This document shows positions 11,161-21,907 of a DNA stretch of 64,000 bases, piece after piece. Position numbers and translations under genes: made by a program. Each line of letters begins with the position of its first letter. Position 1 is the stretch's first letter. The stretch is taken from positions 372,001-436,000 of the forward strand of contig NZ_JACBXU010000004.1 of assembly GCF_013415305.1 (NCBI RefSeq), in the 5' to 3' direction. The notes beneath the pieces are model-generated. The model was not told the origin of the DNA. It did not search any database and saw only the letters and a program-made list of their open reading frames with translations. Source of the DNA: Pantoea sp. WMus005. GTDB taxonomy: Bacteria; Pseudomonadota; Gammaproteobacteria; Enterobacterales; Enterobacteriaceae.

Positions 11161-11188
11161 AAAAAAAAGGCCGACAACATTGTCGGCC
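11161..11188 (-). terminator. Intrinsic terminator after hflC
   Basis: GGCCGACAA (11169-11177) pairs with TTGTCGGCC (11180-11188), and on the minus strand this is followed by eight consecutive T residues (11168-11161). It closes the long tsaE-to-hflC transcript. The yjeT start is just 11 bases past the T-run, so yjeT depends on readthrough or its own start site. Confidence 0.9.
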
Positions 11189-11206
11189 CACAGGTTATAT
11201 CAGTTC

Positions 11207-12211
11207 TTAACGAGTCGCGTTAGAGGGCGCCTTCATATATCGGAAGAAGTCGCTATCCGGGCTTAACACCATCACATCCTGATTTTCACTGAAGCTGTTT
11301 TCATAAGCACGCAGGCTGCGAATAAACGCGTAGAAGTCAGGATCTTTGCTGAACGCATCGGCAAACAACCGCGCCGTTTCCGCATCACCGTCACCGCGTG
11401 TAATCAGTGCTTCACGCTGGGCTTCAGCCAGAGTACGCGTGACCTGGTAATCGGCCTGAGCACGCAATTTTTCTGCCTCTTCCTGACCCTGCGAACGCTG
11501 GCTACGTGCTACCGCTTCACGCTCAGCACGCATACGGTTGAAGATCGCATCGGACACTTCGGTAGGCAGGTTGATCTGCTTGATACGCACATCCATAACC
11601 TGAATACCTAATGCCGCCATACTGTTTGGATTCGGTGCGGGCTCGCTGCTGTTAGTTTCACGCTCTACACGGGCCGCTGCACTGGCAATGGCGTCATCCG
11701 CCGCAGGGGTTGCGATTTCATCATCGCTGCCAGCAGAACCGGTGTTCAGCGCGTCACGTACATCCGTAGTCAGGCGACCACGTGAATCCGTTACGATATC
11801 TTTCACATCCAGACGACCCATTTCAGAACGTAAGCGGTCACTGAACTTACGTTTCAGCAGCACTTCCGCCTGAGAGACATCACCGCCACCCGTGGCCAGG
11901 TAGTAGCGACTGAAGTCACTGATACGCCACTTGATGTAGGAGTCGACGATCAGATCTTTCTTCTCTTTAGTGACGAAGCGATCCGCCTGGTTGTCCATGG
12001 TCTGAATGCGTGCATCCAGTGTTTTAACCGTTTCCAGGAATGGGATCTTAAAATGCAGACCCGGCGCAAATACCTGCGGTTTGTTTTCGCCGTCGCGCAG
12101 AACTTTCCCGAAGCGCAGGACAATACCTCGCTCCCCTTCCTGCACCACAAACAGCGACGCATAGAGCGCCACCAGCACGACAATGATCAAAAATACTATT
12201 GGCTTACGCAT
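11207..12211 (-). CDS. hflC: HflC subunit of the FtsH protease modulator
   Basis: HflC is a membrane-anchored SPFH/band-7 protein that, with HflK, forms the large periplasmic cage around FtsH and restrains its proteolysis. The 334 residues equal E. coli HflC. A single N-terminal membrane anchor (FLIIVVLVALYASLFVV) is followed by the SPFH domain (EGERGIVLRFGKV...) and a long alpha-helical region rich in Ala, Arg and Glu. It starts three bases after the hflK stop, so the two are translationally linked, consistent with the equimolar complex. Confidence 0.97.
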   Translation of the reverse strand: MRKPIVFLIIVVLVALYASLFVVQEGERGIVLRFGKVLRDGENKPQVFAPGLHFKIPFLETVKTLDARIQTMDNQADRFVTKEKKDLIVDSYIKWRISDFSRYYLATGGGDVSQAEVLLKRKFSDRLRSEMGRLDVKDIVTDSRGRLTTDVRDALNTGSAGSDDEIATPAADDAIASAAARVERETNSSEPAPNPNSMAALGIQVMDVRIKQINLPTEVSDAIFNRMRAEREAVARSQRSQGQEEAEKLRAQADYQVTRTLAEAQREALITRGDGDAETARLFADAFSKDPDFYAFIRSLRAYENSFSENQDVMVLSPDSDFFRYMKAPSNATR

Positions 12212-12214
12212 CGA

Positions 12215-13453
12215 TTACTCTCTCCCTTCGCGCTGGCTGTCGCTGCGCTGAGCATTTGCCCGACGCTGATCCATGATGTTGTCCGGACTGTATGACGACG
12301 TGTCATTGCGGCTGGCGCCGCGATCGGAGATAGCTGGCAGCGAAGAACTGTTACTGCCCTTCTGACCGCTCTGGCCCGGTGCAGCCTGCGTGCCACGCAT
12401 CAGTTGATCCAGCGGCAGCACCATCAGATTATTACCCCGATCGTTAACCAGTACTTTGCGGGTATGGCTCAGCACACGTTCCATGGTCTCAATATAAAGA
12501 CGCTCTTTGGTGATTTCAGGCGCGGCTTTATATTCCGGCAGAATCTTGGCGAAACGCGCCACTTCACCCTGCGCTTCCAGAACGGTACGCTCTTTGTACG
12601 CACGCGCCTCTTCCAGAATACGTTGCGCACGACCGTTAGCACGCGGCTGAACTTCGTTGGCGTATGCTTCTGCTTCACGGACGTACTGCTCACGGTTTTC
12701 GCGTGCAGCAATCGCGTCATCAAACGCAGACTTCACTTCTTCCGGCGGACGGGCAGCCTGGAAGTTGACGTCCACTACCGCGACGCCCATGTCGTAAGGA
12801 CGAATTGTCTCGTCGATTTCACGCTGGGTTTCGCTACGCACCACGGTACGACCTTCGGTCAGAATGCGGTCCATGGTAGAACGGCCAATCACGCCGCGCA
12901 GTGCGCTGTCAGTCGCCTGACGCAGACTGTCATCCGCGCTGGTCACAGCATAGAGATAGCGTTCAGGATCAGTCACACGGTACTGCACGTTCATTTCGAC
13001 GCGCACGACGTTCTCATCCGATGTCAGCATGACGCCAGAAGCGGCCAGTTCACGCACCGATTCAACGTTAACTGCACGCACCTGATCAATGAACGTCGGC
13101 TTCCAGTTCAGGCCCGGTTCGACCAGGTGACTGAACTTACCGAAGCGCGTCACCACGCCACGTTCCGCTTCTTTGATGGTGTAGAAACCGCTTGCAGCCC
13201 AGATGACTACAGCAGCAACAGCCACGATGCCAACAATTTTGCCACCACTGCCGGAGCCGCGCTGACCGTTGTCGCTCTGTTTGCCACCGCCCAGTCCACC
13301 AAGCTTCTTGCTCAGCTTACGGAAGATATCATCCAGATCAGGAGGCCCGGATTCCCGTCCTCCCTTATTCCCCCCAGAGTTGCCGCCTTGATTATTGCTG
13401 CTTCCCCACGGGTCGCGGTCCTGTCCGTTATTTCCGGGCTGATTCCACGCCAT
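12215..13453 (-). CDS. hflK: HflK subunit of the FtsH protease modulator
   Basis: HflK partners HflC around FtsH. The 412-residue protein (E. coli 419) has a Gly/Asn/Gln-rich cytoplasmic N-terminus of about 75 residues, one membrane segment near 80-98 (IVGIVAVAAVVIWAASGFY), an SPFH domain, a helical stalk, and a low-complexity C-terminus that is the least conserved part. It begins with MAWNQPGNNGQDRDPWG, as in E. coli. The gap to hflX is 170 bases because an ERIC element is inserted there. Confidence 0.97.
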   Translation of the reverse strand: MAWNQPGNNGQDRDPWGSSNNQGGNSGGNKGGRESGPPDLDDIFRKLSKKLGGLGGGKQSDNGQRGSGSGGKIVGIVAVAAVVIWAASGFYTIKEAERGVVTRFGKFSHLVEPGLNWKPTFIDQVRAVNVESVRELAASGVMLTSDENVVRVEMNVQYRVTDPERYLYAVTSADDSLRQATDSALRGVIGRSTMDRILTEGRTVVRSETQREIDETIRPYDMGVAVVDVNFQAARPPEEVKSAFDDAIAARENREQYVREAEAYANEVQPRANGRAQRILEEARAYKERTVLEAQGEVARFAKILPEYKAAPEITKERLYIETMERVLSHTRKVLVNDRGNNLMVLPLDQLMRGTQAAPGQSGQKGSNSSSLPAISDRGASRNDTSSYSPDNIMDQRRANAQRSDSQREGRE

Positions 13454-13481
13454 GTTTCTACTCCATTTATTGTAATTACGA

Positions 13482-13607
13482 TTTACCCGTCACCTTTCAG
13501 GCCGTTGCTGCGTTGGCTGCGTTCACGCATCCCGGTCACTTACAGGGGTAAGCTCCCGGTAATGTATTTAATTGCAGCCTTGCTAAAACCTGAAATCTTT
13601 TGGGTAA
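13482..13607. repeat. Diverged ERIC element between hflX and hflK
   Basis: This 126-bp palindromic repeat runs from TTTACCC (13482-13488) to GGGTAA (13602-13607) and matches the ERIC consensus and the copy at 5324-5450 through blocks such as GTTGGCTGCGTTCAC, CACTTAC and GTAAGCTC. It is more diverged than the first copy, with the central segment altered (CATCCCGGTC / CCCGGTAATG). It is transcribed within the hfl operon and would fold into a long hairpin ahead of the hflK ribosome site. Confidence 0.85.
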
Positions 13608-13623
13608 GTTGGATTGGGAAATA

Positions 13624-14904
13624 TCAAACAATGTAACTGGTCAGCGACGGTTCCTGCTTACATAACCGCATCCATTCAATGATGGGCATACGTATCTGCA
13701 ATCCTACACTGCCATCTTCTTCATTCCACTCTTTCTCAATCGCCTGCAACTGATAGAAACGGCTGCGAAGACGCCCCGCTTCGGGTGGCAGACGTAACTC
13801 GTGCTGGGCAATTTCACCCGCCAGACGCTCAGAGAGCGCCTGCCATAGCAACGGAACGCCAACGCCGGTCTGGGCGGAAAGCCAGACGCGAATTGGCAGG
13901 TTCTCTTCGTTACGATCGATACGCGGTTCGAATCCGTCGAGCATATCGATTTTATTCATTACCAGTAACGTCGGGATTTCATCCGCTTCAATCTCTTCCA
14001 GAACGGCATCAACGGCTGCAATATTTTCTGTGACGCGAAGGTCAGCACCATCGATCACGTGCATTAACAGCGTCGCCTGACGTGTCTCCTGCAGCGTGGC
14101 TTTAAAAGCGGCAACAAGGTCGTGAGGAAGATGACGAATAAAGCCGACCGTGTCCGCCAGCACCACGTCTCCGACATCGGCAACATTCAGACGGCGTAGT
14201 GTGGGATCGAGTGTCGCAAACAGCTGGTCTGCGGCAAAGACGTTGGCAGAGGTCATGGCGTTAAAAAGGGTCGACTTACCGGCATTGGTGTAACCCACCA
14301 GTGAAACCGTTGGCACATCCGCTTTGGCACGAGACTGACGTCCCTGTTCACGCTGTTTCTCAACCCGCTCAAGACGAGACAAAATCTGGCTGATACGTCC
14401 GCGCAACAGGCGGCGGTCTGTTTCCAGCTGCGTTTCACCCGGACCACGCAAACCGATACCGCCTTTCTGGCGTTCAAGGTGAGTCCAGCCACGCACCAGA
14501 CGTGTTGCAAGATGGCGCAGCTGTGCCAGCTCAACCTGCAATTTACCTTCATGGGTACGTGCGCGTTGGGCAAAGATATCCAGGATTAAACCGGTCCGAT
14601 CAATGACCCGGCATTCGCACAGGCGCTCAAGGTTTCTTTCCTGAGCGGGCGTAAGGGCATGATCGAATAATACGACCGATGCTCCAGTTGTTTTTACCGC
14701 ATCGGCAATTTCAACGGCCTTTCCTTCACCGACAAAATACTTGGGATGTGGCGCTTTACGGCTGCCAGTAACCACTTGCAGCGCCTCAACGCCAGCAGAA
14801 GAGACCAGGGTTTCGAACTCCTGTAAATCTTCGACTTCTTTGTCTTGGGAGAACCAGATGTGTACCAGTACGGCCTGCTCACCGGCTTCATAACGGTCAA
14901 ACAA
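13624..14904 (-). CDS. hflX: Ribosome-dissociating GTPase HflX
   Basis: HflX binds 50S subunits and splits stalled 70S ribosomes, notably during heat shock. The 426 residues equal E. coli. An N-terminal domain with the glycine-rich stretch [14 protein letters not shown] precedes the G domain: G1 GYTNAGKST near 206-214, G3 DTVGF, G4 NKID. The start is TTG (14902-14904), preceded by GAGG; the alignment [15 protein letters not shown] with E. coli supports it. It lies 72 bases after hfq in the conserved miaA-hfq-hflX order. Confidence 0.97.
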   Translation of the reverse strand: MFDRYEAGEQAVLVHIWFSQDKEVEDLQEFETLVSSAGVEALQVVTGSRKAPHPKYFVGEGKAVEIADAVKTTGASVVLFDHALTPAQERNLERLCECRVIDRTGLILDIFAQRARTHEGKLQVELAQLRHLATRLVRGWTHLERQKGGIGLRGPGETQLETDRRLLRGRISQILSRLERVEKQREQGRQSRAKADVPTVSLVGYTNAGKSTLFNAMTSANVFAADQLFATLDPTLRRLNVADVGDVVLADTVGFIRHLPHDLVAAFKATLQETRQATLLMHVIDGADLRVTENIAAVDAVLEEIEADEIPTLLVMNKIDMLDGFEPRIDRNEENLPIRVWLSAQTGVGVPLLWQALSERLAGEIAQHELRLPPEAGRLRSRFYQLQAIEKEWNEEDGSVGLQIRMPIIEWMRLCKQEPSLTSYIV

Positions 14905-14976
14905 GCTATAACCTCGCTAAATAAAAGACCAGGACGGAAAACCTCTGTTCTCCGTTCCTGGCTGTACGGTGACGCG

Positions 14977-15300
<324 letters not shown>

Positions 15301-15391
15301 TTATATGCTTGTTGTTTGTTGCTAGTAGAACCTATGGTTCGAAAAAAACTGCGTAAAAATTTGCGCACGATAACCCATCAATTGTACACAA

Positions 15392-16342
15392 TCACCCATG
15401 CTTCGCACTAAGAACCTGTAACACTGTATCACGCGCCAGCCGGGGCTCGTCACTGTCAAGCCAGTGAACATTTTCCCAACCGCGTAACCAGGTCATCTGT
15501 CGCTTAGCAAGTTGCCGGGTTGCGCAAATTCCACGATAAACCATCTCGCTGTAATCAATTTCGCCCGATAAATAAGACCACATCTGACGATAGCCAACAC
15601 AACGAATGGAAGGCATGTCCGTATGCAAATCACCTCGTGCAAAAAGGGCCCGAGACTCCGCTTCAAATCCTGACGCCAACATCTGCTCAAAACGCAACGC
15701 GATGCGCTGATGCAGCAATTCACGGCTCGCGGGGGCGATGGCAAACTGTTGCACGTCATAGGGTAACGCTTCACCGGATGTTTTTGTCAGTTCCGTTAAA
15801 GTTTTACCCGAAATAAAAAAAACTTCCAGTGCTCGCGAAAGTCTCTGCGGATCATTCGGATGAATGCGACTACCGGCAACCGGGTCGATTTCACACAGCT
15901 GGCGGTGTAAAGCATCCCAGCCTTTTTCACGCGCCGTTTGCTCTATCTGCTGACGAACGTCGGGATCGGCCGAGGGCAACGGCGACAATCCTTCAAGTAA
16001 CGCCTTGAAGTAGAGCATGGTTCCACCAACAAGCAACGGTATTCGTCCGGCTTCAACGATCTCCGCCATTTCTGCTAAAGCATCCCGACGGAACTCCGCT
16101 GCCGAATAGGCTTCTGCGGGATCGCGGATGTCGAGCAGACGATGGGGCGCCACTGCTAACTCCTCAGCCGACGGTTTCGCCGTGCCAATATCCATCTGAC
16201 GATAGATTAAGGCAGAATCAACGCTGATTAGTTCCACTGGTAATTGCTTACGCAACTCTATGGCTAAAGCCGTCTTGCCAGAAGCCGTGGGTCCCATCAA
16301 AAAAATAGCCTTTGGCCGGCCAGCCTGGTTTAGTTCACTCAT
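15392..16342 (-). CDS. miaA: tRNA dimethylallyltransferase MiaA
   Basis: MiaA transfers a dimethylallyl group to A37 of tRNAs reading UNN codons, the first step to ms2i6A. The 316 residues match E. coli. The P-loop [12 protein letters not shown] is at residues 16-27, followed by [16 protein letters not shown] and [13 protein letters not shown]. The start overlaps the end of mutL by eight bases, giving tight coupling in the amiB-mutL-miaA-hfq superoperon. Confidence 0.97.
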   Translation of the reverse strand: MSELNQAGRPKAIFLMGPTASGKTALAIELRKQLPVELISVDSALIYRQMDIGTAKPSAEELAVAPHRLLDIRDPAEAYSAAEFRRDALAEMAEIVEAGRIPLLVGGTMLYFKALLEGLSPLPSADPDVRQQIEQTAREKGWDALHRQLCEIDPVAGSRIHPNDPQRLSRALEVFFISGKTLTELTKTSGEALPYDVQQFAIAPASRELLHQRIALRFEQMLASGFEAESRALFARGDLHTDMPSIRCVGYRQMWSYLSGEIDYSEMVYRGICATRQLAKRQMTWLRGWENVHWLDSDEPRLARDTVLQVLSAKHG

Positions 16343-18200
16343 GCTTCAACGCGTTGACCGCGCTCTCAATCTCTATGGGCTGTAATAAGCCTGAAGGCGG
16401 CGATTTAAGTAGCTGTGGGCAAAGCCGTTCAAGCTCTGCCAGCAGGTTGATCGCCTGTGAGTGATTCCAGTCGGAGGACTCTGTTTCCTGACGCCGCGCC
16501 AGCCACTGGGCCAGTTGCGTCGCAGAGTTCTCCTGCTGCCGGGCGAGATAGCCTAACAGCTCAGGAATCAAGATTTGTAAATTTTGTGTTCGTAACGGTA
16601 AAGGCACCGCGCGTAAGGTCACGTGGTCCCCTTCGATCTGAATGTCGATGCCCATCTGATTGAGCAGGCTGCTATTTTCTTTACCCGCCTGGCGTTCATC
16701 CAGGGCGACTTTCAGCCGTACCGGAATCAGCAGCGGCTGCGGTTTAAGCCCCTCTTCACCCGGTTCAAGCTGCGCCTGTTTCAGCCAGCGCGCCGCAACC
16801 GGCAGCGCCATCAGCATTAATGTCTGATCCTGCTCCAGTAGTGCATAGTGGCTATGTAGAACAGTCAGTACCCGGCCAAAACTCTGGGCATGTGCGGGCA
16901 GCGGCGAAGGTTTTTCGGCCGGACGCGGAGCTGGCTCGCGGGCTTTTATAGGCGCTGTCGGGCTGGCAGGCGTCTTCAATAGTTGCTGATAAACCGCGCC
17001 TTCACGCTGGCGATAAACATTCTCTTTGTTCTGCCAGGCGGGCGCCGCTGCGGGCTGCGTTTCACGGGCGGACGCTGAGGGTTTTCGCTCACTGGCGGAT
17101 GCCGCAGGCTGTGCAAAATGGTTTCCCCCGGCTGCCTGACGATTTTCAGGCTGCCAGCGCGGCGCGGTTTCTTCGGCCTGCAGCGCGGGCAAGGTGGGTG
17201 CCGCCATCGCCTGAAGGGCGCTGACCACACCCTGATAAATAAAATCATGTACCAGGCGTGACTGATGAAACCGCACTTCATGTTTGGCCGGGTGAACGTT
17301 GACATCCACCTGATGCGGATCGATTTCCAGATAGAGCACGTAAGCGGGCTGCTGGTCATCCTGAAGCTGGGTCTGGAATGCCTGGCGGATAGCGTGGTTG
17401 ATCAGCTTATCGCGCATCATCCGGCCATTGACGTAGCAATACTGCAAATCGGTGACCTGACGCGAACCGGCGGGATCGGCGACCCAGCCGCGCAGCGAGA
17501 GGTCATCATGCTGCCAGTCGATTCGCAGCGCATGCTGCATAAAAGTGGTGCCGCAAATCGCCGCCAGTCGCCGTTCGCGCTGGCTCTCTTCGCTGACGGC
17601 ACGATACTGCCGCATCATCTTGCCGTTATGGCTCAGCGAAATCGCGACGTCAAAACGCGCCAGTGCAATACGACGAATGACTTCATCAATATGACCGAAT
17701 TCAGTTTTCTCAGTGCGCATAAATTTGCGGCGTGCTGGCGTGTTATAAAAGAGGTCCAGCACTTCCAGCGTGGTACCACAGGGATGCGCCGCTGGTTTGA
17801 CCGTCACCGTCATGTCACGCCCTTCCGCATAGGCCTGCCAGGCTTCCGTTTGATCGGCGGTCCGTGAAGTTAAAGTCAGGCGGGAGACAGAACTGATACT
17901 GGCCAGCGCTTCGCCGCGAAAACCCAGGCTCATAATCGCTTCAAGGTCATCGAGAGAGGCTATTTTACTGGTAGCGTGTCGGGCCAGTGCCATCGACAGC
18001 TCGCTTTTCACGATGCCGCAGCCGTTATCACGGATGCGGATAAGCTTTGCGCCACCCTTTTCAATATCCACGTCAATGCGGTTCGCACCCGCATCCAGGC
18101 TGTTCTCCACCAGCTCTTTGACAACCGATGCAGGACGCTCAACCACTTCACCCGCCGCAATCTGGTTTGCCAACTGGGGCGGTAAAATTTGAATCGGCAT
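16335..18200 (-). CDS. mutL: DNA mismatch repair protein MutL
   Basis: MutL couples MutS mismatch recognition to MutH nicking and UvrD unwinding. The product is 621 residues (E. coli 615). The N-terminal GHKL ATPase shows [20 protein letters not shown], the ATP-lid DNGCGI and GFRGEAL; a proline/alanine/glutamine-rich linker spans about 335-430; the C-terminal dimerisation domain follows. No metal-binding endonuclease motif is seen, as expected in a species with MutH. The ATG at 18200 is chosen because AAGGAAAACC lies directly upstream and [19 protein letters not shown] aligns with E. coli; the 14-residue upstream extension is not used. Confidence 0.97.
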   Translation of the reverse strand: MPIQILPPQLANQIAAGEVVERPASVVKELVENSLDAGANRIDVDIEKGGAKLIRIRDNGCGIVKSELSMALARHATSKIASLDDLEAIMSLGFRGEALASISSVSRLTLTSRTADQTEAWQAYAEGRDMTVTVKPAAHPCGTTLEVLDLFYNTPARRKFMRTEKTEFGHIDEVIRRIALARFDVAISLSHNGKMMRQYRAVSEESQRERRLAAICGTTFMQHALRIDWQHDDLSLRGWVADPAGSRQVTDLQYCYVNGRMMRDKLINHAIRQAFQTQLQDDQQPAYVLYLEIDPHQVDVNVHPAKHEVRFHQSRLVHDFIYQGVVSALQAMAAPTLPALQAEETAPRWQPENRQAAGGNHFAQPAASASERKPSASARETQPAAAPAWQNKENVYRQREGAVYQQLLKTPASPTAPIKAREPAPRPAEKPSPLPAHAQSFGRVLTVLHSHYALLEQDQTLMLMALPVAARWLKQAQLEPGEEGLKPQPLLIPVRLKVALDERQAGKENSSLLNQMGIDIQIEGDHVTLRAVPLPLRTQNLQILIPELLGYLARQQENSATQLAQWLARRQETESSDWNHSQAINLLAELERLCPQLLKSPPSGLLQPIEIESAVNALKHE

Positions 18201-18246
18201 GGTTTTCCTTTTAGCTGGCAGCCCGGCACAGCGGCCGGGCAAACAA

Positions 18247-19917
18247 TCAGGATGCAGGAATTTTCAGGTTCTGCCCCAACATGACGTTGGTCGACTTCAG
18301 GTTATTGGTCTGCATAATCGCTTTCGGGCTGACGCCATAGTGTGCGGCAATACCGGTCAGTGAATCACCTACCACAACTTTATGGCGCACCATACCGCGT
18401 GGCGTGGCGCGCGTAGTACGACTGGCAGACGCGCTGGCCGGCACTTTCAGCCGCTGTCCGACCCAGACCACATCCCGCTTCAGCGTGTTCATTTCACGCA
18501 GCGTGTCCATGCTGACGCCATATTTCGCGGCAATGCCGGAAAGTGTCTCACCGCGCGTCACCGTATGACGTTGGGTCACACCGGTATATTGCGTTACCCC
18601 GGTTGCCGGGTTACTGGCGACGCTGACCACTGGCGACGAGTCCAGCGGCCGGTTTTCCTCCTTTGGGATGGATTGTAGCGGGTGCGCCAGGAAATAAGTG
18701 CGCAGACCTCTGTAGATCGACTGCGCAATCTTATCCTGGTGTGCGCTACTGCCAAGCAGTCGCTCCTCCGAGGAATTACTGATAAAACCGGTTTCCACCA
18801 GCAATGAAGGGATATCTGGCGAACGCAGCACGCCAAGACTGGCATGCTCAGGCAGACGTTTATGCAGCGACGTTACGCCGCGCAGCTGCTGCAAGACTTT
18901 CTGGGCGATGTCATAACCAACCCGCTGCGAATGACCAAACTGAAGGTCCAGTACCGCCTGGCTGAGGTAAGGGTCAGCCTGACTGTTCGCCAGCAGGTCT
19001 CCTGCGCCGCCCAGCAGCTCTGACTGTTTCTCTTTTTGCTCAAGCCAGTTAGCCATCTCGTTATTCGCGCGACGATTGGATAATACCCAGACCGATGCAC
19101 CGGTCGCCGCATGGCTCGGCGCGGCGTCAGCGTGAATCGATACCAGCACGTTGGCATTGGCTTTACGCGCTACATCAGAGCGGCCCATAACCGAAATAAA
19201 ATAGTCGCCATCTCGCGTCAGCACGCCTTTGAACATCGGATCGTTATTCAGCAACACCCGCAGTTTACGGGCAATCGCGATAGTGACGTTCTTCTCTTTC
19301 AGGCCGCGCTGCCCGATAGCGCCAGGATCCTGACCACCATGTCCGGCATCAATCGCCACAATCACGGTGTCATTCTGGCTGACGGCACGGCCAGGACGTA
19401 CAGTACTGGCCGTGCTGGTCACAGATGTCACTGGATTTGAATTAAACGGGTTAACCGCATCGGCGCTCGGGGTCGGCACGCGTGCCGGGGCCGTGACCGA
19501 CGCAGGCACACTGCGCGTAATAGCAGGTGCCTTGCCGGTAATGGTGAAGACCACACTGTAGCTATTGCCATTGCGCTGCGTGACCGCCCGGGTTTTGCCC
19601 GCCTGTGTCAGTTCAAACACCAGGCGCACACTCTGCTTATCTTTAGGGGTGCTGGTACGAATCCGCTTTACGATATTTTCGCCGCTGAAATTAAGCGGCA
19701 GCCCCTGAACCACACCACTCTGTCGCACATCAAGTACGACACGATTCGGGTTGTGCAGGGGGAAGAAGGCGTAGACAGGCTGTCCGGCAAAGTTCAGGGT
19801 GATCGTGGCCTGACTGTCGCCGTTCGCGACTTTGATATCGGATAGGGTGGCAGCAAAAAGTGGCGTACTAACCAGAAGTAACAGGGATACCAGCGCTATT
19901 TTCATCCGTGACATCAT
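18247..19917 (-). CDS. amiB: N-acetylmuramoyl-L-alanine amidase AmiB with two LysM domains
   Basis: AmiB is a periplasmic zinc amidase that cuts peptide stems from glycan at the septum, activated by EnvC. The 556-residue precursor has a signal peptide, an AMIN domain (about 25-125), a disordered linker, an Amidase_3 domain with [19 protein letters not shown] and VETGFIS, and two C-terminal LysM repeats ([13 protein letters not shown]... and [13 protein letters not shown]...). E. coli AmiB (445 aa) ends after the amidase domain, so the LysM pair is an addition. The ATG at 19917 overlaps the tsaE stop as ATGA. Confidence 0.95.
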   Translation of the reverse strand: MMSRMKIALVSLLLLVSTPLFAATLSDIKVANGDSQATITLNFAGQPVYAFFPLHNPNRVVLDVRQSGVVQGLPLNFSGENIVKRIRTSTPKDKQSVRLVFELTQAGKTRAVTQRNGNSYSVVFTITGKAPAITRSVPASVTAPARVPTPSADAVNPFNSNPVTSVTSTASTVRPGRAVSQNDTVIVAIDAGHGGQDPGAIGQRGLKEKNVTIAIARKLRVLLNNDPMFKGVLTRDGDYFISVMGRSDVARKANANVLVSIHADAAPSHAATGASVWVLSNRRANNEMANWLEQKEKQSELLGGAGDLLANSQADPYLSQAVLDLQFGHSQRVGYDIAQKVLQQLRGVTSLHKRLPEHASLGVLRSPDIPSLLVETGFISNSSEERLLGSSAHQDKIAQSIYRGLRTYFLAHPLQSIPKEENRPLDSSPVVSVASNPATGVTQYTGVTQRHTVTRGETLSGIAAKYGVSMDTLREMNTLKRDVVWVGQRLKVPASASASRTTRATPRGMVRHKVVVGDSLTGIAAHYGVSPKAIMQTNNLKSTNVMLGQNLKIPAS

Positions 19918-20390
19918 GCCTGATCCTTGCCCTGACCAACTTGTTCCAGCCATTGCTGGCCCGACGGAGATTGTGCCGCCAGCTCCGCCTCACGCGCCTC
20001 ACCCACATAACGCAGCGTTAAGGTGAGATCCGGCGGCGGCAGAAAACCTGCACCCTGCTGTGGCCATTCCACCAGACAGAGAGCATCACCGCTGAAGTAA
20101 TCACGGATACCCATGAATTCGAGCTCTTCAGGATCGGCAAGGCGATAGAGGTCAAAGTGATAAAGCGTACGGTCGTTCAGCGTGTACGGCTCAACCAGGG
20201 TGTAAGTCGGGCTTTTGACGTTACCCTGATGGCCCAGCGCCTGCAGAAAGCCGCGGCTGAAGGTGGTTTTACCCGCCCCCAGATCACCATAGAGATAAAT
20301 CACTGCCGCAGTGCCACAGGCGCGCGCCAGTTGAGCGCCCAAACTGAGCGTAGCCGCCTCATCGGGCAAAGAAATAACACAGGTCTTCAT
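19914..20390 (-). CDS. tsaE: tRNA threonylcarbamoyladenosine ATPase TsaE
   Basis: TsaE is the ATPase of the TsaBDE complex that makes t6A37 in ANN-decoding tRNAs. The 158-residue protein has the Walker A motif [14 protein letters not shown] near residues 34-47 and the conserved [10 protein letters not shown] and HFDLYRL blocks. Its start overlaps the nnr stop by four bases and its stop overlaps the amiB start by four bases, so nnr-tsaE-amiB are translationally coupled. Confidence 0.96.
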   Translation of the reverse strand: MKTCVISLPDEAATLSLGAQLARACGTAAVIYLYGDLGAGKTTFSRGFLQALGHQGNVKSPTYTLVEPYTLNDRTLYHFDLYRLADPEELEFMGIRDYFSGDALCLVEWPQQGAGFLPPPDLTLTLRYVGEAREAELAAQSPSGQQWLEQVGQGKDQA

Positions 20391-21907
20391 GCTTCTTTAT
20401 TCATCTCAGGATTAACAAACTGCCACAGCAGATCCAGTAAATCAGTTGCGAGCATACCGCGTGTACCGCGTTCTGCAGCCACCGCATCGGCCGCTGCACC
20501 ATGAGCCACGCAGCCCGCGCAGGCCGCATCAAACAGCGTCAGTTTCTGACCCACCAGCGAGGCGATAATTCCACTCAGGAGATCACCCATCCCGCCAGAA
20601 GCCATACCGGCATTGCCCACATCTGCAAAGGCCATTTCGCCCTGCTCGCTGGCAATCAGCGTCCCCGCACCTTTCAGTACCACGACGCCACCATAACGCT
20701 GCGCCAATGTCTGCGCTGCATGTAAGCGGTCACTCTCAATTTCACTGGTCTCGATATTCAGCAAACGCGCCGCTTCGCCAGGATGCGGCGTAATAATGCG
20801 ATTCTGACGTTTCTCAGCACTGATTGCCAGTAGGTTAAGCGCATCCGCGTCCCAAAGCATCGGCTTTTCACTGACCGCAACCCGCTTCAGCGCCCGCTTT
20901 CCCCATTCGCGCTGACCCAGACCTGGCCCGATTGCGATTACATCGGCCCACTCCAGCGCCTCAGTCAGTCGTTCATCGGTTAGTTCATCAACCATAATTT
21001 CGGGCCGGGCGGTCAGAATCGGAATAATATTATCTTTGTGAGTAAGTACTCGCACCAGTCCACTGCCGCTGCGCAGAGCCGCTTCAGCGGTCATTCGTAC
21101 TGCACCCGCGGTACCGGTATCGCCCCCTACTACCAGCAATCGGCCATGACTTCCCTTGTGCGAGGTCGGTTTACGCGGTTTAAGCCAGCGGGTTAATGCG
21201 CTGGCATCATAACGCGCGATGGGCGCCGCTTCCCCCGCCAGAAAAGCAGCTAGCCCGAGATCGGCATAGTAGAGCCTTCCAATAAAGTCTCGCGCCTTGC
21301 CGGTGATCTGACCCGGTTTCAGTGCGACCACACTCAGCGTATGGCTGGCATTAATCACTTCGCCGGGCGCAGTGCCGTTGCGGGCTGATAAGCCGGAAGG
21401 CATATCAATGGCAAGTATCGGTGCCGCATGGGCGTTAGCCTGCTGGATCAGCGTGGCATAAGGTTCTGCGGGTGCACGATTGCTGCCAGTTCCCAGCAAT
21501 GCATCGATAATCACATCGATCTGCTCTGGCCAGGCCGCATTGGCCGCATGAATTTCACCGCCCGCATCCAGCCATGCCTCCCGCGCGCGCTGCGCCTCTT
21601 CTGGCAACGCTTTTTCACTTTCACACGCCAGCAGCGTCACGGTTTTGCCCGCCGCCTGCCCCAGCCTCGCCAGCACATAGCCATCGCCACCGTTGTTGCC
21701 CTGTCCGCACAGAATCAGCCAGTGGCTGGATTCTGGCCAGTGCGCAGTCAGATGCTCGTAAGCGGCCTGCCCGGCACGCAGCATCAGTTCATACAGCGTC
21801 ACCCCGAGCGTATCGGCCCCCTGTTGCTCAAGCTGCGCCACGGCCTGCGCAGGCCAGACAGAATATGGTAAACTGCGGCTGTTTTTCTTCAAATCCTGGT
21901 CACTCAT
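20387..21907 (-). CDS. nnr: Bifunctional NAD(P)H-hydrate repair enzyme Nnr
   Basis: Nnr repairs hydrated NAD(P)H. The N-terminal epimerase domain (YjeF_N, about 15-225) shows the [15 protein letters not shown] loop, and the C-terminal ADP-dependent dehydratase domain (carbohydrate-kinase fold) shows [17 protein letters not shown] and [16 protein letters not shown]. The 506 residues compare with 515 in E. coli. The ATG shares two bases with the divergently read queG ATG (sequence CATG at 21905-21908), an arrangement that forces each promoter into the other gene. Confidence 0.97.
   Translation of the reverse strand: MSDQDLKKNSRSLPYSVWPAQAVAQLEQQGADTLGVTLYELMLRAGQAAYEHLTAHWPESSHWLILCGQGNNGGDGYVLARLGQAAGKTVTLLACESEKALPEEAQRAREAWLDAGGEIHAANAAWPEQIDVIIDALLGTGSNRAPAEPYATLIQQANAHAAPILAIDMPSGLSARNGTAPGEVINASHTLSVVALKPGQITGKARDFIGRLYYADLGLAAFLAGEAAPIARYDASALTRWLKPRKPTSHKGSHGRLLVVGGDTGTAGAVRMTAEAALRSGSGLVRVLTHKDNIIPILTARPEIMVDELTDERLTEALEWADVIAIGPGLGQREWGKRALKRVAVSEKPMLWDADALNLLAISAEKRQNRIITPHPGEAARLLNIETSEIESDRLHAAQTLAQRYGGVVVLKGAGTLIASEQGEMAFADVGNAGMASGGMGDLLSGIIASLVGQKLTLFDAACAGCVAHGAAADAVAAERGTRGMLATDLLDLLWQFVNPEMNKEA

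Noticed and set aside
12404..13636. A 410-codon open frame on the + strand opposite hflK
   Set aside because: It is the mirror of the GC-biased hflK frame, runs through the ERIC element and has no ribosome site or recognisable domain.
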